Shown here in pieces: positions 1 through 6,790 of a stretch of DNA of 6,956 bases (positions are counted from its first letter, which is position 1; each line of letters starts with the position of its first letter). A model generated the notes under the pieces. That model searched no databases. It saw only the letters and a list, made by a program, of their open reading frames with translations, and was not told the origin of the DNA. The stretch is from Alphaproteobacteria bacterium. GTDB taxonomy: Bacteria; Pseudomonadota; Alphaproteobacteria; VGEJ01. The stretch covers positions 1-6,956 of the forward strand of contig VGEJ01000135.1 of the NCBI GenBank assembly GCA_016869335.1, given 5' to 3'. A program made the translations under genes and the position numbers.

Positions 1-2
1 CG

Positions 3-455
3 GCGCCGGCGCGCGGCCGCGGGGCGGCGATCACCGGCTGGGTGGCGATGGCCTTGATCCTCGCGGTTGTTGTTGGCGGCGGCATCTTCGCCAAGGAGCG
101 CATCGTCGCCACCTGGCCGCCAGCGGCCAAGCTCTATGACATGATCGGTCTGCCGGTGGCGGACCCCGGCTATGGCCTCGAGCCGCGCAACGTCGCATCG
201 GCTCAGGAAATGGATGGCGATGTCCCGGTGCTGGTGGTGTCGGGTGAGGTCGTGAATACCTCGGGCGAGACCCGCGCGGTGCCACGGCTGCGTGGCGCGC
301 TGCTCGATGTGCGCGAGCGCGAGATCTTCTTCTGGGTGTTCGCCACCGCCAACGCCACGTTGGCTGCGGGCGAGGTTACCCCGTTCAGCACGCGCGTGCC
401 GAATCCGCCAACCAACGCCCGGCGGATCGCGGGCACGTTCGTGAAGGCCGAGTAG
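3..455 (+). CDS. DUF3426 domain membrane protein, C-terminal part (5' end outside window)
   Basis: The reading frame is open from the window edge to a TAG stop at 453-455, so the true start lies upstream. About 150 residues are visible. They begin with a short Ala/Arg/Gly-rich stretch, followed by one transmembrane helix (about positions 39-98, beginning GWVAMALILAVVVGGG). A polar domain follows, with LVVSGEVVNTSGE, VPRLRGALLD and, near the end, TRVPNPPTNARRI. These blocks match the DUF3426 family as I know it. Full-length members usually start with an MJ0042-type zinc-ribbon (two CxxC pairs), which would be upstream here. The inferred topology is a cytoplasmic N-terminus, a single membrane span and an extracytoplasmic DUF3426 domain. 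The molecular role of the family is not established. The next gene starts 26 nt downstream on the same strand, so the two are probably co-transcribed. Confidence 0.85.
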   Translation, partial: APARGRGAAITGWVAMALILAVVVGGGIFAKERIVATWPPAAKLYDMIGLPVADPGYGLEPRNVASAQEMDGDVPVLVVSGEVVNTSGETRAVPRLRGALLDVREREIFFWVFATANATLAAGEVTPFSTRVPNPPTNARRIAGTFVKAE

Positions 456-466
456 GCGGTCGCGAT

Positions 467-472
467 GAGGGG
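467..472 (+). promoter_or_regulatory. Shine-Dalgarno site of the response regulator gene
   Basis: GAGGGG lies 9 nt upstream of the ATG at 482, in the 26-nt gap after the DUF3426 stop codon. It supports that start. Confidence 0.6.
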
Positions 473-481
473 CGGCCGCTG

Positions 482-859
482 ATGGCGCGCGTCCTGGTGG
501 CGGAGGACGATGGGGCACTCGCCGAGTTCCTGCGCCACGCGCTCACCGGCCGCGGCCACGAGGTCACGGTCGTCGGCGACGGCGGGGCCGCAGGGCGCGC
601 CTTGGCGCGCGGCCGTTACGAGCTTCTGATCTCCGATGTCGTCATGCCCGTGGTCGATGGCATCGCGCTCTCACTCAAGGTCGAGGCCCAGCACCCCGAT
701 GTCCGGATCATCCTGATGTCCGGATACCCGCAGGAACAGCGGCGCATCCACAGCCTCGAAGGGCTGATCGCGGCCACGCTGGCCAAGCCGTTCACGCCGC
801 AGCAACTCTATGCCGCGGTCGAACGGGCGCTCGGCAGCGGGCAAAGCGGGGTCGCCTGA
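482..859 (+). CDS. CpdR-like single-domain response regulator
   Basis: This is a 125-residue protein consisting of one receiver (REC) domain and no output domain. The acidic pair is Asp9/Asp10 in AEDD. The phospho-acceptor is Asp52 in LLISDVVMP. The conserved Ser/Thr position is Ser80 in LMSGY, and the conserved Lys-Pro is at 102-103 in AKPF. The MARVLVAEDD opening and the overall length resemble CpdR. In Caulobacter, CpdR is an adaptor that, when unphosphorylated, primes the ClpXP protease and is controlled by the CckA-ChpT phosphorelay. CpdR function here is inference: many stand-alone receivers look alike, and no kinase or phosphotransferase is encoded in the window. The start has a GAGGGG ribosome site 9 nt upstream. 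The gene follows the DUF3426 gene and ends 6 nt before the convergent TIGR02302 gene. I see no terminator hairpin between them. Confidence 0.88.
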   Translation: MARVLVAEDDGALAEFLRHALTGRGHEVTVVGDGGAAGRALARGRYELLISDVVMPVVDGIALSLKVEAQHPDVRIILMSGYPQEQRRIHSLEGLIAATLAKPFTPQQLYAAVERALGSGQSGVA

Positions 860-865
860 CGAAGC

Positions 866-3208
866 TCAGAAGCGGCGCAAGAGCCGGGTGATGTAGTTGC
901 GCTCGACGACGGGGCGAGAGGGATCGCCGGCCCGACGATACAGCTCGTCAATGATGCGCCGGGCGCGCTGCACGTCGCCTTCCTCAGGTATCTCGACCTC
1001 TCCATCGACGCCGAGCCCGCCATCGTCCTCGACGCCGCGACCAAACGGATCCTGACCGCGGCCGCGGCGGCGGGCCGCGCCCTGTCCGGGTTCGTCGGAC
1101 AGGCGCTCGATCATCTGCGCCAAAGCCGCCTGCGCGCCCCGCCGCAGTTCCTCGATCGCCCGGGTCTGCGGGTCGATCGCCAATCCGCTGTCGCCCTCGC
1201 CGAGCGCGTCGCGCGCGCGCCGCATCGCCTGCTCGGCTTGGCCGAGGCCGTCCGGGATGCCGCCAAGCTCCCCTAGCATGGCCATGATCTCGCCGAGCTG
1301 GCGGCGCAGCGCTTCCTGCTGGCAGGCCAGCGCTTGGGCGCCGTCCGTCGCGCCTGACTGGGCGTCGCGGAAGGTCTGATCGAGAAGTTGCTGCTGGCGG
1401 CGGGTCAGGGCGCCGAGCTCGCCAAGGGCGCGTTGCGCGGCCTCGTCGCTCGGCGAGGGCCGCGTGCCCGCCCGCAGGTTCTCGAGCATGTCCTGAAGCT
1501 CGGCGAGAAGGTCCTGCGCGCGCTCCCTGGACCCCGACTGGTTGAGGCGGCGCACGTCTTCCAACATGCGCTGCAGGTCCTGGCGCGAGAGCGTGTTCGC
1601 GTCGGGCCCGATCTCGGGCAGCGCGCTGCCGCGCTCGGCCTGCCGCGCAGCCTGCTCTGCCAGTGCCTGGAGGAAGCGATCGAGCGCCGCCTCGAGCTGG
1701 CGCATCAGCGCCTCGATCTCGGCGTCGGGCGCGCCGCGCGCCAGCGCCTCCCGGAGCGCTTCCTGGGCGCGTCGAAGCTCGGCCTCCGCCTGGGCGGCGG
1801 CGCCGTCCTCGGCACGCCGCGCGGTCTGCCACAGGGTTTCCTGCGCTTCACGCAACGCCTCGGGCGAGCGGTCGTAGCGCAGCCGTTTCGCCGCCGACTG
1901 CAACCCGAGAAAGGCCGCCAGGTCGTCGTGATAGCTCTCGCTGAGGCGGGATAGCGCTTCGAGGGCATCGGCCACCGACTCACGTGCCGTCTCGTCCTGG
2001 GCCAGCCGTTTGCGCTGCTCGGCGATGGCGCGCGCCACCGGGTTGGTGAACGCCCGCTCGGGCAGCGTCATCGCGAACGGCGCCGATAGCCCGGTCTGAG
2101 CGATGCCGTCCTCGGCCTGCAAGTGCAGCACGACGGGCAGCCCCGCCCAGGGATGGGCGGTGAGGTCGCGGTAGGTCACGCCGACCGACCGGCGGGGATC
2201 TGCGCCGGCGCCGGCCAGAGCGATCGCGAACGTCTCGTCGGGGTCAGCCGCACGCCGGACCACGAGCCGCACCGACGCGACCCGGTAGTCATCCGTCGCG
2301 GTATGGCTAACCCGCAGTGCGCCGCGCGCGCTCGCTGCCGGCTCGCTCGCGAACCCGACCGCCGGCGGCTGATCGGGGACCACCGTCAGGCGCCACTGGC
2401 CGAGCGTCCGTCCATCCTGTTCGATCCGGATCTCGCCGCCGTGATCGAGCGCGAGCCGCAACTCGAAGTTCATCGAATCGACCGCAGCGAACCGGGTCGC
2501 GGCGCCAGCCTGCAAGAGGCTCGGCAAGCCGCGCCCGCCATGCACCGAGGCGACGAGTTTGCTGCCCTGTGGGACGCCGGCCGCCTCGGCGACCGCCGGA
2601 TCGAGGTAGCGCGGCGGCAGGGCGGTGTAGGCGGGCGGTGACACCCAAGCCTCGAGCTGGCCGGGGAGCGCCGTCGGCCCGCCGAGCGTCGGCATGAGCG
2701 CGCGCCCGAGGCGCACCTCAGCGTCCTCGCCGCCAACCGCGATCCCGATGACCAGCAGCAGCCCGACGGCCGCACGGAAGCCACGCTGGTCGCGTTGGGC
2801 AAGGCCGGCGCGCGGAACGCCAACCCGCAAATGCCTCGTGCCGGTCCGCAGCCGCCGCTGATGCTCGGTCCACAGCGCCGCGGTCATCGCGTCGCCCGGC
2901 GACCCTGCAAGCTGATCGGCGGCGCTGGCGATGGGGCGATGGCGCAGGCCGCTGGCCGCTTCGATGCGGCGCACCGCCGCGGCCATGACCGGCCACCTGG
3001 TGCGCTGCGCGGCATGAATCAGCGCGGCGGCCAACGTCGCGGCCGTCGCCAGCAGTGCGGCTAGGTGGAGCCAGCCCGGCACCCAGCGCCACACATCGAG
3101 CAGGGCAAGCGCCACGAACAAGCCGAGGAGCGCCATCGTCGGCCACAGCGCAGGCCACGCCTGCTCCCACCACAGCGCCAGCCGGGCGCGTGCGATCGGC
3201 GCTCTCAT
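866..3208 (-). CDS. TIGR02302/DUF4175 family membrane protein
   Basis: This 780-residue protein matches the alphaproteobacterial family TIGR02302 (DUF4175), whose function is unknown. Two hydrophobic helices lie at about residues 22-38 and 47-67, and a third at about 145-160. Residues 160-385 are a predicted extracytoplasmic beta-rich region, containing PGQLEAWVSPPAYT at 182-195 and TATDDYRVASVRL at 303-315. Residues 385-705 are a long charged, Gln/Ala/Glu/Arg-rich helical region likely to form coiled coils. A Gly/Arg linker follows. The C-terminus (about 738-780) has EIPEEGDVQRARRIIDELYR, then RRAGDPSRP and a final YITRLLRRF; this tail is the clearest family signature. The start at 3208 is chosen because it overlaps the lysA stop in an ATGA and has GAGGAG 4 nt upstream. 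The frame stays open for 262 further codons upstream, but that stretch lies inside lysA and looks like shadow sequence. It is the last gene of the argH operon. A structural or envelope role is only a guess. Confidence 0.9.
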   Translation of the reverse strand: MRAPIARARLALWWEQAWPALWPTMALLGLFVALALLDVWRWVPGWLHLAALLATAATLAAALIHAAQRTRWPVMAAAVRRIEAASGLRHRPIASAADQLAGSPGDAMTAALWTEHQRRLRTGTRHLRVGVPRAGLAQRDQRGFRAAVGLLLVIGIAVGGEDAEVRLGRALMPTLGGPTALPGQLEAWVSPPAYTALPPRYLDPAVAEAAGVPQGSKLVASVHGGRGLPSLLQAGAATRFAAVDSMNFELRLALDHGGEIRIEQDGRTLGQWRLTVVPDQPPAVGFASEPAASARGALRVSHTATDDYRVASVRLVVRRAADPDETFAIALAGAGADPRRSVGVTYRDLTAHPWAGLPVVLHLQAEDGIAQTGLSAPFAMTLPERAFTNPVARAIAEQRKRLAQDETARESVADALEALSRLSESYHDDLAAFLGLQSAAKRLRYDRSPEALREAQETLWQTARRAEDGAAAQAEAELRRAQEALREALARGAPDAEIEALMRQLEAALDRFLQALAEQAARQAERGSALPEIGPDANTLSRQDLQRMLEDVRRLNQSGSRERAQDLLAELQDMLENLRAGTRPSPSDEAAQRALGELGALTRRQQQLLDQTFRDAQSGATDGAQALACQQEALRRQLGEIMAMLGELGGIPDGLGQAEQAMRRARDALGEGDSGLAIDPQTRAIEELRRGAQAALAQMIERLSDEPGQGAARRRGRGQDPFGRGVEDDGGLGVDGEVEIPEEGDVQRARRIIDELYRRAGDPSRPVVERNYITRLLRRF

Positions 3209-4515
3209 GCCGCTCCTCGGCGCGCGACCGGGCGCTCCCCGAGCCAGTCGGGGACGGTCTCGAGCGCGAGCATATCGGTGACGGTGAGCCGGCGGCGCAC
3301 CACCGCGAAGGCATTGCCGCTGACCATCACTTCGGGCACCAGCGCCCGGGCATTGTAGGTTGAGCTGTTGACGGCGCCGTAGGCGCCCGCCGATGCGACG
3401 ACCAGGACATCGCCGGCGGCGACCGGCGGCAGCGGCCGCTCGCGCGCAAAAAAGTCGGAGCTCTCGCACACGGGCCCGACGACATCGACCGGCGCCCGCT
3501 CCGCGCCCGCGGCCGGGGCGCGCACCGGCAGGATCTCGTGGTAGGCGCCGTAAAGGGCGGGGCGGATGAGATCGTTCATCGCCGCATCGACTACGACGAA
3601 GGCTCGCGCCTTGTTCCGCTTGCACAGGATCACCTGCGTCACCAGAACGCCCGCGTCGCCGACCAGGGCGCGGCCCGGCTCGCAAATGATCTCGGCACCG
3701 AGCGGGGCGATGACGCGGCGAACCACCGCCCCATAGTCGGCAGGCGAAGGCACGGTCTCGCTCTGGCCCTCGACGGCAAAACGGTAGGCGATGCCCAGGC
3801 CGCCGCCGAGGTCGATGCGTCGGATGCCGTGGCCGTCCGCTCGCAGCATGGCCACGGCGTCGGCGACGCGGCAAAACGCCGCCTCGAGTGGCACGAGCGA
3901 GGTCATCTGCGAGCCGATGTGGATCGCGATCCCCGCGATCGCGAGCCCGGGCAGCGCGGCCGCTCTGCGGTACGCCACGCGGGCATCGGGCCACGGGATG
4001 CCGAACTTATCCGAGGCGCGCCCGGTCGCGATCTTGTCGTGCGTCAGGGCATCGATGTCCGGGTTGATTCTGATGGCCACGGCAGCCCGAGTGCCGCGCG
4101 CGTGGGCGAGCGCGGAGAGGGTCTCGATCTCGGCCTCCGATTCGACATTGAACTGCCCGATCCCAGCGGCCAGCGCCTGAGCGAGCTCGGCGCGCGTCTT
4201 GCCGACGCCGGAGAACACCACCTGGGCGGGTCGAATGCCGGCGGCCAGCGCCCGCTCGAGCTCGCCGCCCGAGACCACGTCCGCCCCGGCACCGAGCTCC
4301 GCGAAAGCGCGCACCACCGCGAGGTTGCCATTGGCCTTGATCGAATAGCAGATGGTGGCATCGAGGCCGCCCAGCGCCGCCGCAAACGCGGCGTACGCGC
4401 GCACCAGGGCGCCACGCGAGTAGCAGTAGAACGGGGTACCCACCGCCTCGGCGATGCGCGGCAGCGGCACGTCTTCGACGTGCATGACGCCATTGCGATA
4501 GGCGAACTCGGACAC
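3205..4515 (-). CDS. lysA: Diaminopimelate decarboxylase LysA
   Basis: This enzyme decarboxylates meso-2,6-diaminopimelate to L-lysine, the last step of the DAP pathway. It is PLP-dependent and cytosolic. The protein has 436 residues, a normal length for the family. The N-terminal alanine-racemase-like barrel carries the PLP-binding Lys60 in CYSIKANGN, HIGSQ at 199-203, the glycine-rich GGGLG at 237-241 and EPGR at 279-282. The C-terminal beta domain has VGPVCESSDFFA (active-site Cys350 region), GAYG at 377-380 and a Tyr at 387 in STYNAR. Most relatives I know read CESGD; here Gly is replaced by Ser (Ser353). The start is GTG at 4515, giving MSEFAYRNGVMHVEDVPLP, and has AGGAAG 5 nt upstream. 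The gene lies 9 nt after the small lipoprotein gene, and its TGA stop overlaps the next ATG. Loss of the enzyme would be expected to cause lysine auxotrophy while DAP for peptidoglycan is still made. Confidence 0.97.
   Translation of the reverse strand: MSEFAYRNGVMHVEDVPLPRIAEAVGTPFYCYSRGALVRAYAAFAAALGGLDATICYSIKANGNLAVVRAFAELGAGADVVSGGELERALAAGIRPAQVVFSGVGKTRAELAQALAAGIGQFNVESEAEIETLSALAHARGTRAAVAIRINPDIDALTHDKIATGRASDKFGIPWPDARVAYRRAAALPGLAIAGIAIHIGSQMTSLVPLEAAFCRVADAVAMLRADGHGIRRIDLGGGLGIAYRFAVEGQSETVPSPADYGAVVRRVIAPLGAEIICEPGRALVGDAGVLVTQVILCKRNKARAFVVVDAAMNDLIRPALYGAYHEILPVRAPAAGAERAPVDVVGPVCESSDFFARERPLPPVAAGDVLVVASAGAYGAVNSSTYNARALVPEVMVSGNAFAVVRRRLTVTDMLALETVPDWLGERPVARRGAA
3213..3218 (-). 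promoter_or_regulatory. Shine-Dalgarno site of the TIGR02302 gene, inside lysA
   Basis: GAGGAG on the minus strand lies within the last codons of lysA, 4 nt before the ATG at 3208. With the ATGA overlap (3205-3208) it decides the start of the TIGR02302 gene and points to translational coupling with lysA. Confidence 0.7.
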
Positions 4516-4520
4516 CGGCT

Positions 4521-4526
4521 CTTCCT
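4521..4526 (-). promoter_or_regulatory. lysA Shine-Dalgarno site fused to the upstream stop codon
   Basis: On the minus strand AGGAAG lies 5 nt before the lysA GTG. It overlaps the TAG stop of the lipoprotein gene (4527-4525), so the stop codon supplies the first bases of the site. It supports the GTG start and suggests coupled translation. Confidence 0.65.
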
Positions 4527-4671
4527 AGCTCTGCGCCGAGCCGCCGTTCGCCGTCGGCGCGTCGAGCGCGCTCGGCGGTGCCTCCAGCTCGCCCTTGCGG
4601 CCGCAGCCACTGAGGCCGAGGACCGCGATGATGGCGACAGCGCCGGCGAGCCGCCCGATCCTGCACCACAT
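4525..4671 (-). CDS. lptM: Small LptM-like (YifL-type) lipoprotein
   Basis: This short gene encodes 48 residues starting MWCRIGRLAG. Residues 8-20 are hydrophobic, followed by the lipobox LSGC (20-23), so Cys23 would be lipidated after signal peptidase II cleavage. The mature protein starts CGRKGELEAPP, which fits the CGxKGxL pattern of the LptM/YifL family. The rest is a short Ala/Ser/Pro-rich tail ending in GGSAQS. In enterobacteria LptM assists maturation of the LptD/E lipopolysaccharide translocon at the outer membrane; that role here is inference from family resemblance. Location beside a late DAP/lysine gene is familiar for this family (yifL-dapF in E. coli, and lipoprotein-lysA in other proteobacteria). 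The ATG has AGGA 7 nt upstream, and the gene is flanked by 9-nt gaps to argH and lysA. Confidence 0.85.
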   Translation of the reverse strand: MWCRIGRLAGAVAIIAVLGLSGCGRKGELEAPPSALDAPTANGGSAQS

Positions 4672-4678
4672 GGCGCGA

Positions 4679-4682
4679 TCCT
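4679..4682 (-). promoter_or_regulatory. Lipoprotein gene Shine-Dalgarno site fused to the argH stop
   Basis: On the minus strand the argH stop reads TAGGAT (4683-4678). The AGGA inside it lies 7 nt before the lipoprotein ATG at 4671. This is the same stop-codon/ribosome-site merger as at the next junction. Confidence 0.55.
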
Positions 4683-6096
4683 AGCCCAGCTTCGGTTGCG
4701 AAAGACAGCGCTGGCGCGCTTCGGCGATTGCCTCGCGGACGCGTTCAGGGGCCGTGCCGCCGAGGCTCGTGCGGCTGCGCACCGAGTTCTCGACCCCGAG
4801 CACCGCGTAGACCTCCTCGGTGATGCCCGGTTCGATGGCGCGGAGATCGGCTAGGCTCAAGGCTTCGAGGGCGCAGCCCCTGGCGTCGGCGAGGCGTACG
4901 ATCCGCCCGGTGATCTCATGGGCGGGCCGGAAAGCCATGCCGAGCCGCCGCACCAGCCAGTCGGCGAGATCCGTCGCGGTGGCGTGCCCCGCACCCGCAG
5001 CTCGCCGCAGCGCCGCCTCGTCGGGAGTCATGTCAGTGATCATGCCGGCCATGGCCGCCAGGCTCAGCGCCAGCCCATCGGCGGCGGCGAACACCGGCGG
5101 CTTGTCCTCCTGCATGTCCTTGGCATAGCTTAGCGGCAGCCCTTTCATCACCGCCAGCAACCCAGTCAGCGCACCGAGGATGCCGCCTGCCTTGGCGCGC
5201 ACCAGCTCGGCCGCGTCAGGGTTGCGTTTCTGCGGCAACATGGAGGAGCCGGTGGTGAAGGCATCCGACAGCCTGATGAACGTGAACGCCGGACTGGACC
5301 ACAGGATGATCTCGTCCGCCAGGCGCGAGAGGTGCATGGCACAGAGCGCGGCGACGCTCAGGTACTCGATCGCGAAGTCGCGGTCCGACACCGCATCGAG
5401 GGAATTGCGCGCCGGTCCGGCGAACCCCAGCGCGGTGGCGGTGGCGAAACGATCGATCGGGAACGCGGTCCCGGCCAGCGCGCCGGCGCCGAGCGGCGAC
5501 TCATTCAGGCGGGTGCGGCAGTCGCGGGCCCGGCCGCGGTCGCGCGCGAGCATCTCGACGTACGCCATCAGGTGATGGCCGAGCGTCACCGGCTGCGCGA
5601 CCTGGAGGTGGGTGTAGCCAGGCATGATCGTCTCGGCGTGCGCCGCCGCCTTGTCGAGCAGCGCACACTGCAGCGCCATGATCTCACCGTCGAGCCGGTC
5701 GAGGGCGGTCCGCACCCACAGCCTGAAGTCGGTCGCGACCTGGTCGTTGCGCGAGCGCGCCGTGTGCAGGCGCCCCGCCGGCTCCCCGATCAACTCGTGC
5801 AGCCGCGCCTCGACGTGGGTGTGGATGTCTTCGAGGGCGGGATCGAACCGGAAGGTGCCGGCCGCGATCTCGGCCTCGACGGTATCCAGTCCGCTCAAGA
5901 TCGCGTTACCCGCCGCGGGCGGAATGATGCCTTGAGCCACCAGCATGCTAGTGTGCGCGCGCGATCCGGCGATGTCCTCGGCGAACAGGCGCCGGTCGAC
6001 CTCGATCGAGGCGTTGATGATGCGCATGATCTCGGCCGGAGCGCCGGTGAAGCGGCCGCCCCACAAGGTCAATGGTTTGTCTCGCGGTTCGCTCAT
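4681..6096 (-). CDS. argH: Argininosuccinate lyase ArgH
   Basis: ArgH cleaves argininosuccinate to arginine and fumarate, the last step of arginine biosynthesis. It is a cytosolic homotetramer of the fumarase/aspartase superfamily. The 471-residue protein is of usual length. Visible motifs in order are LWGGRFTGAP at 11-20, HTARSRNDQV at 111-120, YTHLQVAQP at 161-169 (His163, the likely catalytic partner), LNESPLGAGALAGTAFPIDR at 197-216, and the superfamily signature GSSMLPQKRNP at 283-293, whose loop carries the catalytic serine. The start at 6096 (MSEPRDKPLTLWGGRF) is chosen because family members begin only a few residues before WGGRF. An in-frame ATG at 6195 would add 33 Arg-rich residues and run through the divergent thioredoxin gene, so I reject it. 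No strong Shine-Dalgarno site is seen before 6096. This is the first gene of the argH-lipoprotein-lysA-TIGR02302 operon. Confidence 0.97.
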   Translation of the reverse strand: MSEPRDKPLTLWGGRFTGAPAEIMRIINASIEVDRRLFAEDIAGSRAHTSMLVAQGIIPPAAGNAILSGLDTVEAEIAAGTFRFDPALEDIHTHVEARLHELIGEPAGRLHTARSRNDQVATDFRLWVRTALDRLDGEIMALQCALLDKAAAHAETIMPGYTHLQVAQPVTLGHHLMAYVEMLARDRGRARDCRTRLNESPLGAGALAGTAFPIDRFATATALGFAGPARNSLDAVSDRDFAIEYLSVAALCAMHLSRLADEIILWSSPAFTFIRLSDAFTTGSSMLPQKRNPDAAELVRAKAGGILGALTGLLAVMKGLPLSYAKDMQEDKPPVFAAADGLALSLAAMAGMITDMTPDEAALRRAAGAGHATATDLADWLVRRLGMAFRPAHEITGRIVRLADARGCALEALSLADLRAIEPGITEEVYAVLGVENSVRSRTSLGGTAPERVREAIAEARQRCLSQPKLG

Positions 6097-6109
6097 GCCA
6101 GCACCGACG

Positions 6110-6790
6110 ATGGCGGTTGGGCAACGGGGTCGGGGCCGTCGCCGTTCGAGGACGCTGATCGTAACGGCTTGGCGCGCCGCCGTCGCGCTCGTCATGCTTG
6201 CGCTCGTGGTGGTCGGGCACGGCGCTCAGGCGGATGATGCCGCCGTCCTGCGCCGGGGCGAGATGCAGAACTTCGTCCTGGCGCCCCCGGGGCAGCCGCC
6301 GCCCGCGGCGACCTTCGCCAACCGTGCGGGCGCGGACCGGGACATCGGGTCCTATCGCGGCCGCGTCGCGGTGGTCAATTTCTTTGCCACCTGGTGCGTG
6401 CCGTGCCGCCAGGAGATGACCTCGCTTGACCGCCTGCAGCAGGCGCTCGGCACCGCCGACCTCGTCGTCATCGTGATCTCCGAGGACCGCGGCAGCGCCA
6501 GCGTTGTCGAGCCGTTCCTGGCCGAGCTCGGGATCACGCACCTGAACGAGCTCTTGTTCGACGACGGCATGCGCGGCGCCCGCGCGCTGCGGGTCATCGG
6601 CCTGCCGACGACCATCGTGTTCGATCGCGCCGGCAGCGAATTGGGCCGGCTGGCCGGCCCCGCCGAGTGGGACAGCCCGGAGGCTCAGGCGCTCCTGCGC
6701 CACTTCATCGCCCAAGCGGGCTCACGACCACAGCCCCGGGGCCCCCGTCATGATAGGATCGCAACCCGGAGCAATCGCAGGGAGTCGCTC
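6110..6790 (+). CDS. tlpA: TlpA-family thioredoxin-like protein, no in-frame stop before the DUF378 gene
   Basis: This is a thiol-disulfide oxidoreductase of the TlpA/ResA type, expected to act on extracytoplasmic cysteines, for example in cytochrome maturation. From the ATG at 6110 the N-terminus is Arg-rich (residues 6-14), then hydrophobic (about 24-36), then GHGAQA followed by DD, so signal peptidase I cleavage after residue 41 is plausible. An uncleaved membrane anchor is the alternative. The thioredoxin fold has VVNFFATWCVPCRQEM with redox cysteines Cys96 and Cys99, and the cis-proline loop GLPTT (Pro166). The domain ends near residue 204 (HFIAQAG, about 6721). The frame then stays open through an Arg/Pro-rich stretch straight into the DUF378 gene, so the end given here is arbitrary. 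Other possible starts are ATG at 6095, which overlaps the argH start codon, and ATG at 6194, which removes the basic n-region. No start has a good ribosome site. In several alphaproteobacteria tlpA lies beside argH, which fits. Confidence 0.87.
6779..6784 (+). promoter_or_regulatory. Shine-Dalgarno site of the DUF378 gene
   Basis: AGGGAG lies 6 nt before the GTG at 6791. A well-placed ribosome site here argues that the DUF378 protein is translated on its own, even though the upstream thioredoxin frame is open across it. Confidence 0.65.

Noticed and set aside
856..870. Bidirectional terminator between the convergent response regulator and TIGR02302 genes
   Set aside because: The gap is 6 nt and I find no inverted repeat with a T-tract on either side.
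1388..1954. A 188-codon plus-strand open frame inside the TIGR02302 gene
   Set aside because: It is the complement of the coiled-coil-coding region, whose biased composition keeps other frames open. It shows no independent features.
3209..3994. Upstream in-frame extension of the TIGR02302 frame by 262 codons
   Set aside because: The extension lies wholly inside lysA in another frame and its translation is Arg/Gly-rich without family resemblance. The ATG at 3208 has a good ribosome site and an ATGA overlap.
3538..4854. A 438-codon plus-strand open frame antisense to lysA, the lipoprotein gene and the end of argH
   Set aside because: Its translation is rich in Arg, Ala, Gly, His and Asp and shows no domain or membrane segment. 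It mirrors strongly conserved enzyme genes on the other strand. Long antisense frames are expected at this GC content.
6097..6195. 33-residue N-terminal extension of ArgH from an ATG at 6195
   Set aside because: ArgH proteins start a few residues before WGGRF. The extension is Arg-rich, unlike the family, and overlaps the signal-peptide region of the divergent thioredoxin.
5332..6237. A 301-codon plus-strand open frame antisense to argH
   Set aside because: Low-complexity Arg/Gly/His-rich translation, no recognisable domain, and opposite a clear argH.
6717..6747. Possible terminator hairpin after the thioredoxin domain (GGGCT/AGCCC and the C4G4C5 run)
   Set aside because: The stem is only 5 bp with a 9-nt loop, or a bare GC palindrome, and no T-tract follows.
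6749..6759. Possible -10 promoter element (CATGAT / TAGGAT) upstream of DUF378
   Set aside because: Only a partial match, with no recognisable -35 hexamer at the right distance.
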